Below, one piece after another: positions 47,427 through 61,322 of a stretch of 64,000 nt of DNA. The stretch lies in assembly GCA_035772785.1 (NCBI GenBank), contig JAOCPU010000004.1:62001-126000 (forward strand), in the 5' to 3' direction. Position numbers and translations under genes: made by a program. The notes below the pieces were generated by a model, which saw only the letters and a program-made list of their open reading frames with translations, was not told the DNA's origin and did no database searches. Source of the stretch: Phlebiopsis flavidoalba. Lineage: Eukaryota; Basidiomycota; Agaricomycetes; Polyporales; Phanerochaetaceae. Every line of letters starts with the position of its first letter. The stretch's first letter is position 1.

Positions 47427-48794
47427 ATTGAAAACAGCAGAGCTCCTGAGCGGGAATGGGTATCGACGTCAGGTGGCGGGCAACCGCGTTTATATGTCTG
47501 GGGTCGCGGTTCCCACAGGTGATGGGAGGAATTATAATGCCGGAGTGAGCGATGTTCTCGCTGAGCGTACTTACGGAATGCCTTAGTCTCCCTAGGCAGA
47601 CGCTGATATACCGGCCCGATTGATTGTCGATCGTTCTTTTTAATATCAGGTCTGCTCCAACATCTCCGCCCTTGTGCTTTAGGAGCCCCCCCAATAGGCC
47701 TTTTATGGAAAACTGGGCTCAGCGTCTCTTCACCTTTCCTGAAACAGCCGAAACGCATGCAGATCAGTGTTTCTGGCGTCGCAGAAGCATATAGTAACAC
47801 CAGGCAATTAAATTGCTGAGAGTGTAATGGAAATACTCTGTTAGCATTGAGTGCCCTCAATAGCGCAACACGGTCCGTGAGAAAATTATAATTGTAGCTG
47901 CCTCAATGTTTTGTCGTCTGTGGCTGCAATGAGCATTGTACATGGGCTAAGAGGCAAGATGCGAGGGTATTGCAAATGCTTCATGCCTTCCAGAGGGGGC
48001 CTGGGCCGACAGGTTTTCCAACTAATAACTGAGAACGATTTCAGCCTTGCTGACCCTCGATCGGATGGCATAAGAACGGAGCCGGTCGGAGATTGTACTT
48101 GTGCCCGGACATTTGAAGCTGCGCCCGAAAGAAAGCCGGTCCCCGAGCCATAGCCGGTCCTTCCAAAAAAGGCTATTGGGGACCTCCTGCCAAACGCTCG
48201 AGATTTTGGAACAGACTAACGTGCATAGTGAAACGGCCTATGCGTGGAAATTGAGAGATACGGATGCGGCACGGAACGTCTTGCTCGTCCGAAAGCACGA
48301 CGATTTCGCGCCTCTCGATGACTCAATTCGTGCGGGAGGCGCCCAACTACTAGACGTCCTTGCGTCGTGCGTCGAGCGACCAAGGTAAGTTAGTAGAAAG
48401 GATGTTGACACAAAAGGGGATGAGAGGGGTGAAGAGAAGATAAGAACCTATATCACCCCGACATTGCACAGTTTAAGCTGAACGTCGCGGCCGCGTGCCT
48501 TCACCAAGAGAATTAATCGAGCAGTCACGATTTAATTAGCTTGCACTGCCGGGAGAGGTTATTCGCAAATGGTGTTTCACATGGAACGAGTGAGACTTCC
48601 CGGGAGAGTATGAATGCAATAAGGTATGAAGTACTGAGCACAACAACAGATGATAATAAATGTACAAATAGCAAGGAGACGTATAGTGGCGTTGCATGCG
48701 AGGTGTTGTGATGAATCTCCGAAATGGTTGTGCGTGAGACATTGAAAGACAGCGTATGAGTCGTCCGGTCATTAGGTTGTTCGTGTTAAGGCTT
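47427..48794. other. Mostly unassigned region with a possible plus-strand exon
   Basis: Promoter side of the carboxypeptidase, then a coding-like plus-strand segment. At about 48188-48387 the frame reads TSCQTLEILEQTNVHSETAY, DAARNVLLVRKHDDFAPLDD and AGGAQLLDVLASCVERP, ending at a GTAAGTT donor. The peptide looks natural but no start, partner exons or family could be identified. Confidence 0.3.
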
Positions 48795-49929
48795 TTATGT
48801 TGGCAAGAATTCCGCTGGTAGCACAGGATGAGCATACCACAAACACATCGCGATCGCAGACTCACCTGCTTGCGAAGACATCTGATCCGAATCCAGTTTG
48901 AAGCATGCAATACCCAGCAAGACAAATCCTGTCAAACACGGCAACTTCAAAGAATATCCAGAGCAAGGCCCACACTGTGAGGATCATGTTACGAGCGTGT
49001 TTATTAGGGTAGAGCGGCACTCGCCATGGGCCCCCAAGTCGTGGATACAAGAATGCAAACTGTGTGGCGTCGGAATCGTTTGCTTTGCGGAAGTATTTGT
49101 CGTCCGCGATATCCCCTGTGGCTGGGTTAGCGTCTGTACAATTGTTAGCATGTGAGCTTGACTGACATATCACGTATAAGCAGCTGTGAGAAAAGTCGTC
49201 AGACGGCGCCCGCGGATTTTACATCAAGCCAACTCACTTCATGACCCCAAGGAAGAGACAATACCATCGCAAGCCTGTCTGTATATCCAATGTATCTGAG
49301 TGAGACACGGTCACCGCAATGGAAAGCAAATGAACGCACGCGTGGTCAATAAACCAAAATCCAACAAGGAGACCCTCATAACATAGCGTCAATAATATAG
49401 TTCTGTCCAAGGTGGGTCAGAGTTTAGTCTCCATAGGCGAAGCAAACCGCCTACAAATTTGTCCCGTACAAGCACCAGAGGACATAGTAGTCCTATCGCA
49501 ATGATTAAGCTCATAATTTTGGCGACGAGCGTATCGAATCCCGGGCTAGTATCAGCACACCTCCAAACATGGTGGATCCGACATAGCCGGCCATGAGGAT
49601 AAGTGTGGGCAAACCACCCTCGAACCTGCGTCGCCCCTCCCAGGTCGGGGTCTATGCACACTCGCACGACAGTTCCACCTGTTAGTATGGCCTGAGGCTA
49701 CCATGAGTGTCGGGACGGAGGGAGAGCGAGGCGCTTGGTACATACCGCCGTTATGTGGCATAACTCGTGCCAGCCGATGGTAAAAGAGCTTGAGTGGGTT
49801 GATGAGCACTCGTACGCCAGGGATGTTTCCAGAAGGCGAAGATGACAACAGCATAGACGACGATCTTAGTGGAGGTGAGCTTTGTTCGGAGTCAAAGACG
49901 GAATACGGGAGGGATGAGACGTACGACAT
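48795..49929 (-). CDS. Peptidase M50B-like multi-pass membrane protein
   Basis: Member of the fungal M50B-like family, related to site-2-type intramembrane metalloproteases but little studied. On the complement ATG 49929 starts MSYVSSLPYSVFDSEQSS. The joined frames then give KIVVYAVVIFAFWNIPGVRV, the zinc motif IGWHELCHITA (HExxH, about 49790-49757), RVCIDPDLGGATQVEGG, GYVGSTMFGG, FDTLVAKIMSLIIAIGLLCP and LVLVRDKF. The later helices include WDIADDKYFRKANDSDATQ, VWALLWIFFEVAVF and FVLLGIACFK. A last short exon reads AEFLPT with TAA at 48795-48797. Several hydrophobic spans are consistent with about six membrane helices. Both histidines and the Glu are kept, so catalysis is possible, though the substrate is unknown. 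Confidence 0.75.
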
Positions 49930-50844
49930 ATATCATCGGCACCTAGAGAGCAAATTGAAACGAGTTTAACAGCTAGATAGCACCCGTAGCAGTACGGCTC
50001 ACCTGGTCGTGGGTAGGCGAGAGCGGGGGCGTCGGTGCCATCTTTGGAGCTATTGGTGGTCGAGGTACGGATAAGGCAAGGACATGAGTGACTAGCTGCG
50101 TATTCTTCTAGCGTTTCGGCAGGACAACACAGATACATGCAACGGCGAGGCAAAGGTGCGTTCAGAAGCTGCAAGCACACCCCAACGTGTGCGTTTTCTC
50201 CACGGTTTATAGGATAGACGTCCTCGTGGTCGGCGCACCGCTCGCAGCCCCAGATGGTATCGCAGAGCAATAATTGAACCGTGCAGACGCTCAAACGCGG
50301 AGAAAGTACAACACGTGCATCACGTGGATGATACATAAAGACTGTTTCGGCGTATCGGTCCCATCCGCAGGGTCCTCCTGCAACGATGACGGGTTTGAGC
50401 ATTGTAGAGAAAGCCCGCGCCCGGATTTCCACAGGTGGCCGCTCAATAACTTGAGATAGAAGTGGATACCGGGAATCGGTCGAATCGAATCGCACGGGAC
50501 ATTTCCAACATTGAGAGCATAGAGATACTTGGAACGGGTCTGCGAAGAGAGGAAACGCGTTTGATCGCGTGCCAGCGACCCAGACGCGTCTGTGTGGCAG
50601 AGACAAAGGACTGTGTTCACAGCGCGAATGAGGAGACCTGCCTAATCGAGATGTTTTCTGCCAGATGCCCCACGAGTCCCACGACCCGCGTCGGATCACG
50701 TGACAGTGCGTCCGCTTTCGGAGTTTGAATCCCCTACGCGCTTTAAAAGGCTCTGGCGCGTCCGTTACAGCCAACCTCGACTCTTTACCACCTCCCACCA
50801 CCACCCTTCGCTTCTACACCCTCCACGCCCACTTCGACTCAAAT
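49930..50844. other. Divergent region between the M50B-like gene and histone H2A
   Basis: About 0.9 kb. A 312-codon minus-strand frame (49866-50804) crosses it but overlaps the M50B exon in another frame and shows no domain. A TTTAAAAGG element near 50740 may be the H2A TATA box. No histone H2B gene is present here. Confidence 0.4.
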
Positions 50845-51506
<662 letters not shown>

Positions 51507-51872
51507 GGCCTCTACATGTCTCTTTCATTTCGTCTTGTCTTGTTCTCTGGCTCGCATTTGTACGACTATCTCGTCTATATCCCGCATCCCTTTACACTAG
51601 CACGCTGGGGAACATGTAGACCGTTCGACGATGTTTTCCTTGTAATTGTACTGTATGCATTTTTTTTGCATCTCACGCACGCTGCACGTTGGCCACTTGA
51701 GCGACGCGACTGAACTCTACGAGACTCGGTGGGCCGCTCGCGCCTGATGCATTGATGCGATGATGAGCGGGCGGCATATCCCGAGAGCACGTTGGACGCG
51801 TGTCGAAGAGGTGGAGTGACGTCCAAGAAGGTCGGCACCTTCGACTGGTCTTCGCGTCCAGTTCTAGGCGTG
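51507..51872. other. Intergenic region between H2A and GDB1
   Basis: H2A 3' region and GDB1 promoter; a T8 run near 51660. No other feature. Confidence 0.4.
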
Positions 51873-51880
51873 TATATAAA
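51873..51880 (+). promoter_or_regulatory. TATA box of GDB1
   Basis: TATATAAA, 97 nt upstream of the ATG at 51970, followed by a CT-rich leader. Confidence 0.6.
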
Positions 51881-51969
51881 CCGGACGCCCTCCTCTCGCC
51901 GTTTTTTCTGCTCTCCTTCCCCTTCTCTCCCTCGCACTCTGTTGTATCCCGCCGTCGCTGTCTTCCACG

Positions 51970-54900
51970 ATGGCGAAACCCAAGAAGATGAAATCAAACC
52001 ATCGTCATCCCAAGACCCGACGGCGAAGACTCTCTAGGGTCTGCGAAGTATCCCAAGACTCCTGGCCCACGGACGCCCGCCGATGAGGGCCATCGATTTT
52101 CTTCGAGGCGGGGGTCAAGGCAGGCGATGAGCCCATCCGCGTTTACGGAGCTCGCACTCGACCCTGATGGCGGCCCGAACAAGGACTTGCAAGTTGCGTA
52201 TCATCTTCCTTTCATAATACTCCAGCCGACGCGTCGTATCGCGTCGAGGTGTCCCTATCGATGACAAACCCTCCCTCCGGACGGTATCGGTGGTTGTGCG
52301 CACCGTTCTAGGGACCCGGGCGTCGTTCCTGAGCTCAGTTGAGAGCGAAACAACGAGAGCCTGATGAGCTCGGCGAGGGCATATGATACATATGCGATGC
52401 ACTTGAGGTCCAGCTTTCATTGATGTCCGTGCGCTGACCTGAACCTGTACAGTATGTGCGCCTTCCGCCTTTGGCATATGTGCCATATGTCCTACGAGTG
52501 TCTCTCGACGCTGGAACACCCGCTTCGCGCAATGGTGTCTTCAAGACCAACTTCCCTCTGGACGGCGGACGCTTTGACAGAGCCCGTTTCTGCGAGCGCA
52601 AGTGAGTGTGCAAACTCAGTGTATTCTCCCGGTCTCATAACCTCTATAGACTGCCGACGGACTTTTCCAAACCTATTCACGTCGATCTTCCCATCTCGCA
52701 TGCAGGCGCGTTCTGCTACTGGATCGAGTACGAGGGGGGACTCTGGAAGCCGCACAAAAGGTCGCGAAGGATACTTCAACATTGACCCTATCCTGCGGAC
52801 CAAGTCTCGCTCCCCCATTGTTGCGGCCGGTCCCTCTGTCTCGGACAAGGGCGGCGCGATCTTGTCTGACTACGTCAACCTCCCTATGGACGGTCTCTCG
52901 ATTCTGACTCTTGTCTCTAAGTGGATGGGTCCCATGAGCGAATGGAGAGAGCATTTGGCCGAGGCAAGCGAGCGAGGTTACAAACATGATACACTACCCG
53001 CCTCTTCAAGAGCGAGGCGAAAGCGACAGCCCGTACTCGATCCGAAACCAGCTAGTGTATGACCCTGCCATGTTCGCGGAAGCGGACAAGGCAAGTCTGA
53101 AGACAGACGGTGGCAAGGCAAAGGTCGAAGAGATGCTGAGGATAGCACGCGAAGAATACGGGCTGCTTAGCTTGACCGATGTTGTGCTCAACCATACCGC
53201 AAAAATGACAGTCCATGGTTGGCGGACCACCCTGAAGCAGGTGCGCTCGTTGAACCATGTTTTTGACTCACCAGTACTGACTAGTCCATAGGATTCAGTC
53301 CCGCCAACACTCCTCATCTTACCAGTGCTCTGGAGCTCGATATACCGCCATGGTAGAGTTCTCGGATTCACTTGAAAGCAAGGGTCTCCCTACGAAGATT
53401 AGTTCTGAGGAGGATGTCAACGCTCTCATGACGGCTTTCGAGGCGTACGTTGGTAGCCTTGATTTCTGGCAGTACTACGTCTTCGATGTTAAGGCCGAGC
53501 GCGAATCCGTTAAGGCTGCGCTGGCGAAGGGTGACGTCAAGCCCTGGGATGGAGACGTCGCGCACAAGACTGTTTGTCGAGCTAGCCCAAATTCTCCGCG
53601 ACTCGGGGCGCCTTGGGGATCTAGGCGTGCCTACCAAGCGTGGTGCGACTCGCGTCGACGGAGCCCTCTCCGCCTCTCTGGTCAAGAGCGCCTTCGTTGA
53701 CCTTCAGGACCCCGAAGCCCTCGCAGATGCATGGGTACGCGTCGTCGTAGACGTACTCAATGTCCCGCTCTACGAGACCTGGAAGGAAGACTTCAAAGCG
53801 GCCTTCGACGGTATCCGGAACAGGATGAAGTATACGCGTCTCGACCCCCCACGGCCCTAAGCTGGGACCAATCACCAAACAGTGAGTGCTGCTGAACATT
53901 CCCGCTTGAGCCTTACACATAACACACTTCAACTTCCACAGGCTCCCCCTTATGGAAAACATACTTCACGCGCATTCCTGGTAAATACGAGAAGGACCCA
54001 GAAACCTATTCCTTGGCGAATAACGGTTGGATGTGGAACGCTGATCCACTGAAGAACTTTGCGCTGCCGCCCTCCAAGGCTTACCTCAGGCGTGAGGTCA
54101 TTGCCTGGGTGATTGCGTGAAGCTGCGCTACGGAGACGGTCCTTCAGCGAAACCCCTGGCTGTGGGAGCACATGAAGAACTACGTCGTGTCGCTCGCGAG
54201 CACTTACGAGGGTTTCCGTATCGACAACTGTCACTCAACTCCCCTCAACGTCGGTGTCTGGATGCTCGATGCAGCACGCGTCGCCAAACCCGGATCTCTA
54301 CGTCTGCGCTGAACTTTTTCACTGGAAGTGAAGACACGGATATCCTGTTCGTCAGCCGACTGAAGGAGGGGGTATCAACAGCTTAATTCGCGAAGCCTGG
54401 AAATGCATGGGACCCAAAGGAGTTCTCGAGGCTGCTTTTACCGTAACGGTTTGGGCAAACCTATCGGTACGTACCCCTCTTCACTCTTTGGCAAGCATCT
54501 CTGACATGTTCCTAAAGGTTCTATGGACGCCGCTTGCCTTACTAGTAAGGAAGAACTCCAGCCTCCCACCGGCAAGGGCCCCAGCCGTCCTTGCGTAGTC
54601 TCGCCACTGCACGGATCGACTCCCCACTGCGTTTGTTCTACGATCTCACTCACGACAATGAGACGTACCTCGACAAACGCTCTGCCGAAGATGCGCTGTC
54701 AACGGGTTCCCTCATGACATTCTGCTGGTCAGCCATCGGATCCGTCAAGGGCTTCGACGACCTCTACCCCAAGCTGCTGAACCTTGTTCAGGAGTCGAGG
54801 AAGTATGAGGTGACGCGGCTTAAGGAGAACAGTGGGTATCGGGAAGGCGAAACGACTTCTGAACAATCTACAAATACCGAGATGGCTCTCGGCGGTTTCC

Positions 54901-57562
54901 AGGAGGGACATGTCCATCAGGAGAACGACGTGAGTTATTCCTAGACGAGAGATTCTCGAACGGTGCTCATCCGTATTCTAGTATATTGTCATACACCGTG
55001 TCCAGCCCTCGACACAAAAGGGCTACCTGTTGGTTGTGCGCACACAGCGTTCCACAAGGGATCCAAGGATCGCGGGTTTAGTAAGTTATACGTTGCCAGG
55101 TCAGAAAGTTTACTGAGGAGTTTGCAGTCGACAACATCAAGCTTCGCCGGACCAAGGCAAAGTTCATCTACTACGGTGCCCACATTGAGTTCTCTTCCTA
55201 CGATAACAAAGACGATGAGAAGACGCTCCGCGGTATGGATGGCAAGCTTGTCGAGATGCAACCCGTTGTCGCGCCACAAGGCTTGGACGGCGAAGGTCCC
55301 TTCGGTGAGATCGTCGTGCCCAGCCACTTCCCTCCTGGCAGTATCATGGTTTTCGAAACGCAGCTGCAAGGCCTCGACTCTTCCCTTGATACGTTCTGCA
55401 CTCAGGGAGCCGACGATTGGCGTTTGACGATCTCGACCTTGTTGCCCTGAACGTTGTCCTGCACCGCGCGGAAGGCGAGGAAAGAGACGCAACTTCTGGT
55501 CAGATCGGTGCCTATGCCATCCCTAACATGGGAAACCTCACGTACTGTGGTCTCGAGGGTTGGATGCATCCTCTCAGGCATATCATGCGGTACAATGACC
55601 TGGGCCACCCGCTCTGTGGACACCTGCGTGAGGGCACTTGGGCAATGGACTATATCTCGTCGCGCCTCGAGAAGTGAGCCGTTCCCTTTGCTTACTTTAC
55701 AAACATCGCTAATGGGATAATAGACAAACCGACATCTTCCCGAACCTTGCGAAGCCTGCCAAATGGCTGAAGGAGCGCTTCGAGCGTATTAAGGAAAGCG
55801 TCCCAACGTTCCTTCGCCCCAAGTACTTCGCCATCGTCATCTCGGAGGCGTACAAGGCTGCTCGTCGCGCAGCGATAGAACAGTGTTCAGAGTTTGTATC
55901 GACGGGTCACTCTTTCACCCAGGACCTCGCTCTTGTCTCTATCCAGCTGCATGGACAGGTACAATCGGCTTCCTTGGATCCAGGAAAGCCTACTCCTTCC
56001 CTCGCTGCGGGTCTGCCTCACTTTTCCGCTGGATGGGCGAGGTGCTGGGGACGTGACGTCTTCATCTCACTGCGTGGTTTGTTCCTCACCACCGGCAACT
56101 TCTTGGCCGCAAAGAAGCACATTATTGCTTTCGCTTCCGTCGTCAAGCACGGCCTTATCCCCAACCTACTGGATTCGTTGAGAACTCCGAGGTACAACTC
56201 GCGCGACTCGCCCTGGTGGATGCTTCAAAACATCCAAGACTACGTGCTGAGCGCTCCGGACGGCCTCGCCATTCTCTCTGAGAACATCAAGCGTCGCTTC
56301 CCCAAGGATGACACCTGGGTTGCGTGGAACGACCCTCAGGCATACTCCGAGTCGAGCACGCTCGCCGAGATTATCCAAGAGATCCTGCAGATAGGCACGC
56401 CGATGGTATCCCACTTCCGCGAATACAACGCCGGTCCGAACCTCGACTCGCAGATGAAGGAGGAAGGGTTCAACATTGACATCGACGTTGATTGGACCCA
56501 CCGCGGCCTTATCTTCGGAGGAAACCAGCACAACTGCGGAACCTGGATGGATAAGATGGGCGAGTCTGTCAAGGCAGGCACGAAGGGTGTACCTGGAACC
56601 CCGCGAGATGGCGCACCGGTGGAGATCATTGGGTTATTGAAGAGCACGCTGCGGTGGTTGGACGAAAGTTGTCCGAGCAGGGCAAGTTCCCCTTCAAGGG
56701 CGTTGAAGCAAACCGGTGAGCATTGAATAGTTCTGCAATAATTCTCGCTAATCCGTGGTACAGTCGATGGCAAGCAACGCCTTGTTACTTACAAAAGAGT
56801 GGAACAACCTCATCCAAGCATCCTTCGAGGAGTGTTTCTACATTCCGTCCGGTACGTCTTACCTGTGTCTACTCTCGCTATTCGCTTACAAGGATGTCCT
56901 TAGACCCTGCCGAGGATGCGAAGTACAAACGTGAACCCGAGCATCATCAACCAACGCGGCATTTACAAGGACGTCTTCAAGTCGGGCAAGGGTAGAGAGT
57001 GGTCTGACTACCAGTTCCGTTGCAACTTCCCCGATCGCGATGACCGTCGCTCCGGAGTTGTTTGATCCGGAGCACGCTCTTACAGCGTTGAAACTCTACG
57101 CCGAAAAGCTCGTCGGACCTCTGGGTGTCAAGACGCTGGATGCGGCGGACATGCAATACAGGCCGTATTACGACAACGCGAACGACGGTACCGATGCGGC
57201 TATAGCGAAGGGCTCCCTCAACTACCATAACGGTCCCGAGTGGGGATGGCCTCTTGGGTACTTCCTGAGGGCATATTTCTACTTCGACACCAAGTCGGAG
57301 CTGGCAAGGAGGTGAGCCACCACTTGTGCCTTTGTAGATCTAGACCCTGACTGATCTCGTGACACAGGACCGCACGGAGACCCTGCACTATCTTCATAAG
57401 CTCCTCCTCCCTGCTCGTCGTCATATCCGCGACGACCCGTGGCGTGGGATTCCCGAACTCACGAATAAGGACGGCGAATACTGCCGGGACTCGTGCAACA
57501 CGCAGGCGTGGAGCGCGAGCACTCTGCTCGACTTCCTGGAGGAGGTGCACAAGAGCGCATAA
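51970..57562 (+). CDS. GDB1: Glycogen debranching enzyme (4-alpha-glucanotransferase / amylo-1,6-glucosidase)
   Basis: Bifunctional cytosolic enzyme that shifts maltotriosyl units and cleaves the remaining alpha-1,6 glucose of limit dextrins. Start chosen at ATG 51970 behind a TATA box; one base is probably missing just after it ([14 protein letters not shown] continues in the next frame). N-terminal [13 protein letters not shown] is followed by [11 protein letters not shown]. The GH13-like transferase part has [50 protein letters not shown] and [17 protein letters not shown] (nucleophile Asp codon 54223-54225). The linker has SALDLYPKL-like regions. The C-terminal glucosidase part has [20 protein letters not shown] (about 56011-56070), [40 protein letters not shown] and [20 protein letters not shown], ending at TAA 57560-57562. 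Span and order match the family of about 1,500 residues. More than ten single-base frame changes occur, nearly all in short runs. Confidence 0.92.
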
Positions 57563-57799
57563 ATCGATTGATACCATAGATGATATACGAACAAATGGAA
57601 TCCTGTATCAGTAACATAGCATTCGAGTGTTGTAACCCGTGAAATGTATACCGAGTTTACCGTGTTGATCTTGCAGAGTTGCCAAATTCGGGCGTGGCCG
57701 TCAGGGATTGATCTCGCCACAAGACGTAAGCCCGCCTGCTCGTCGTCCCTCGCGTTCTCGCGTTCGCATTTCCTGCCGGCCTGGGTTCGTGACACGTCC

Positions 57800-60700
57800 A
57801 TGTCTTTCTTTGGATTCGAAACAAGTAGCATTGAAGACGAAAAACGAAGGTTCCTAGAGGGCGGTGCAAAGGGAGCACAACAAGACGACGTAGCGGTCTA
57901 CACCTGGGGTGAAGAGAGCTATGACGGCCTTGGAGATGTGTTGCAGGAGGGCGGTGATGAGCTGAACGACGAGACATTTTGGGGGCTCGGGCAGTGTCGG
58001 TGCGCATGCTTTGCTGTCTTGCTAGACATCGTTCGATCTGATTTGTGTATACAGGCAAGGACTTTGACTTTTCGCGTCAAGCTCTTCCGACCGAGGGTGT
58101 TCCTGTGTCGCGCGAGCAGGCAAGACCCAGAGATGTCTCACCTCTGCGTCAAGAATATCGTCAACAGCCTCAGGCCTCTCAACCAGGTACATCCTGTAAG
58201 CTGTCCGTAGCTTCCTCTTCTGTTTGCCCTCTCACCGTGCACGCCCAGCTCGGCCAGGAGGCAACTACGAATCGCTCTGGGAGAACAAGTCCCCGTTTTC
58301 TCTGCTGCTGCCAAAATCCAATGGTGCGAAGTCCGCGGTGCATGTCGATCAACATCGTGCCCTTCCTGCAGCGGGGCCCAAGTTCTCTCCGTTCGATAGC
58401 GACGTGTCCGCGACCTCCGCGCCGCCTCGCCATCAGCAACAGCAGCCCCGTCACGTTGAGCATCGGAAATACGCAGGCACATGGAGCTCGCACGTTGGAA
58501 GAGATCGAGGCAGAGATGCGCGAGGCGTTCGCCGCGCAACGCCTTCAAAGTCAATCTCCGTCTCAGCAACAGCTCTACGCTCAAGGACACCTGCGAAGCG
58601 CGTCTGCTCAGCGACACCTCCCCCCTCAGTATGGGCACAATGGGACACCTCCGCCTCGTATGCACCCTCAGCACGCGCAATCCCCTCGCTTCCAGCAGCA
58701 ACAGCATCAACAAGAGCACAGCAACAGCAACAGATCCATCTGCTCCAGCAGCGACAACAGCAGATGCAGCTGCAGGAGTTTGCAGGAGCTGAGGGACAGG
58801 CAGCAACGTCAGGAGCTCGAGTATCTTCAGGAACAATTGAGGATCGAAGAGCTTGAACGTCACCGTCAACAGCAGCTCCGGCAGCAGGCTCAGCAAAATG
58901 CACAACTTTTGCACCACCAGCGACAGGCTTCGGGGGGAACACCCATTGGCGAGATGCCCTACCGCCGACAGCCTCAGCCCCGTGTAGCGACCCCTTCGAG
59001 ACTCCAGCAACAACAACAGCAGCATCTCGAGGTACCCTTCCAACAGAGCATGCAGTACCTCCCGCGCGAGATTCAGATGCAGCAGAAGTTGCTGGCTGAG
59101 ATGGCGCAGGCTGAGTTTTTGCACAGTCTCCAGGGTTCTCCGGTCCCCGATGGTAAAAATGAGCAGGAGATGCACGAGATGCTCAGGGCGCAGGCCATGC
59201 AGAAAATCATGGAGGCCGAGCGCATGGAGGAGGAGAAGCGCAAAAGGAAGCTTGAAAAGATCCGTTACATGGTACGCATATATCCATGTCTGCTTATGCT
59301 TCGAGATGCTTATAGGGTGGTTGCATCAGTCTAGATACAATGACCTCATGACCCAGTCAGACAAGGACTTCATCACTCGCATCCAGGTATCTCAACTCGT
59401 TACTCAGGATCCCTACTCCGAAGACTTCTATGCTCAGGTGTATGGCGCGCTTATGCGCTCTCGTATGGGACTTGAAGCTCCGCAGGCATTACTCCGATTC
59501 GGCTCTGGAGGTGGTGTTGGCTTAGGCCTGAACCAGATCAAGGGCGGCCGTCGGCCCAGTGCGATGCAGAGGATGGAGGCCCAGGTCGAGAGGATCGTGA
59601 ACAACGCCAGGCTTCGTGAGAAAGAGAAGACTTGTGAGTACGATGTCCTAGGAGTCAATAGTGGTAGGCTGATATCAACGTTGCTAGCTCTTAACAGTCT
59701 CCAGGGTGCTCTGGGTAAAACAGCTGGCAGAAGCTACAAGGCTGCACCTCGCCAGCTTCTGCAAGTCGATGCATCTGGCACATCGCCCACTGTGTCGCCT
59801 GCGCACGCGCATATATCCAAAACTGACGTTCCCGCTACCACTGAAGGTGAAGGCGCTGCAAAAGAGGCTGCGAGGATTGGTCGGGAAGCTCTTAGTGGCC
59901 ATGAGTAAGCCACAGTGTGCGTTGGAGTATGCAAGCTTATCGTATCGGTCTATAGGAACGGGAGCTCATCAAACAAGATCCTTTGACGCACAAAGAGGCC
60001 CTCATGATCTTGGAACGTTTGTTTGATCTCCACATCGACTTGGACCACCAGAAGAACGATCAACCTCCTCCTGAGGAAATCGAGGCGTACCAGGCATGGT
60101 ACGACATGGACCTTTCGTACTGATTTAAGCCTGATCTGACGTATGCTTAGGGAGGTTCGTTTCACGGAAGGTGTTGACAGGCTATGGGATGGCCTTCGCG
60201 TCATGGTTCCTCTTGAGACGAGCAACCCTCATCCATTCATTTCGCTGCTCATGCCTATCAAAGGCAAGAAACTGCTGCCTCGCGTTATCCGCCTCCTCGA
60301 TACCTCGCGCAACCTTACTATCGTCACGTTGATGGTCGCATGTTTCTCTCAGCTCGATGTCGTGCGTGAGACTCCAGGATCCTCGACGTCCTCGAAGACA
60401 CTCCTCTCCGCACGGAGGCTCTCGCACAGTCTGACGCTTTTGTGCACGCTACGATCATGCAATACGTCCTCCCGGTCACTGCGAAGTGCAGTCTACGCAT
60501 CGTAAGCGGACTCTTGGGTTTGTTCCTGGGAGAGGAACGACATTGGAGTTCTAGCTCAGACCCCGGTATGTCTGACATCCATTACCCGTCGTACAACTGT
60601 TAACTTTTCATCTCGCAGGCTGGCATGAACATGCTGACGATCTTCCTCAGTCGCGTGGAGACTCTTAAGCAAGAGAACAGCGTGCCTGATGAGGAGCGGC

Positions 60701-61094
60701 CGTCTGCTGACGAGCTGATCCAATGGTGAGTGGACTATACGCTCTCTATCGCCTATTTACTGACACGTTCTCTAGGCACTCATGTTTTGACCATATGTTC
60801 CAGCTTCTTTCACCACATCTTCTATACCTATTCCCTGCTGTCCGACAGGCATTGAGCTCCAACATTCCTATCGCAAACGTACCGGATTCTGACCACATCG
60901 ACCGGCCTACCTGGCAATTCCTCGCCGCCTTGGGCTTGCATTCTTCTGTAGAGCAGCAGCAAATCCTCGTGACATCTCTTCGCGAGCGTGTTCTCGACAA
61001 CGTCGCGTCCGTTGCCAAGGGCTGGGTCGTCGACGAAGAGCAGAAGCGCCTCCGACTCTCAAACGTGAACTTGTTCTTACATTCGCTGGTTTAG
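57800..61094 (+). CDS. PAT1: PAT1, mRNA decapping activator
   Basis: Cytoplasmic P-body protein that bridges the Lsm1-7 ring, Dcp2 and Dhh1 to promote decapping of deadenylated mRNA. ATG 57800 gives MSFFGFETSSIEDEKRRFLE, then DVAVYTWGEESYDGLGD and GGDELNDETFGGSGSVGKDF across an intron (57982 to about 58054; one extra T near 57977). A Gln-rich middle follows (about 58555-59100, CAG/CAA runs). The conserved C-terminal Pat1 domain has MTQSDKDFITRIQVSQLVTQ, DPYSEDFYAQVYGALMRSR, ELIKQDPLTHKEALMILERL, REVRFTEGVDRLWDGLRVMV and LLPRVIRLLDTSRNLTIVTL. The end is LSNVNLFLHSLV with TAG 61092-61094. All conserved blocks are present; frame changes look like base errors. It follows GDB1 after 237 bp in the same direction. 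Confidence 0.92.
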
Positions 61095-61322
61095 ACAGCT
61101 CGCAAATTGCTTTGTAACTGCAACCCTGGACTATGGGGCAAGATCAGGTAGCCTTGTGTTGTGTATTATATCGAAAAGAGAGCTTCGTTCCTTGACGGTT
61201 TCCATCTGTAGTTAGTAGTAGTAGTAGTTAGTAGCTGTCGCGTAACCCCCCGCCATCTGTGTAGTAAGACTTTTAGTGAACGAGCTGTATGCTCGAAACA
61301 TACCCCGTAACAAGCATTTGAC

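Noticed and set aside
47036..47860. 274-codon minus-strand ORF
   Set aside because: Only its lower part (membrane segment of CPS1) is real; the upper part is promoter DNA read through by chance.
49866..50804. 312-codon minus-strand ORF
   Set aside because: No recognisable domain, overlaps the start of the M50B-like gene in another frame, and composition does not look like protein. Left as intergenic.
51970..57562. GDB1 as a pseudogene because of its many frame breaks
   Set aside because: Breaks are single-base and homopolymer-associated, conserved blocks are otherwise intact, and the same error type occurs in histone H2A.
58138..59175. 345-codon minus-strand ORF rich in Leu
   Set aside because: It is the mirror of the Gln-rich (CAG/CAA) middle of PAT1; Leu runs are the expected antisense product.
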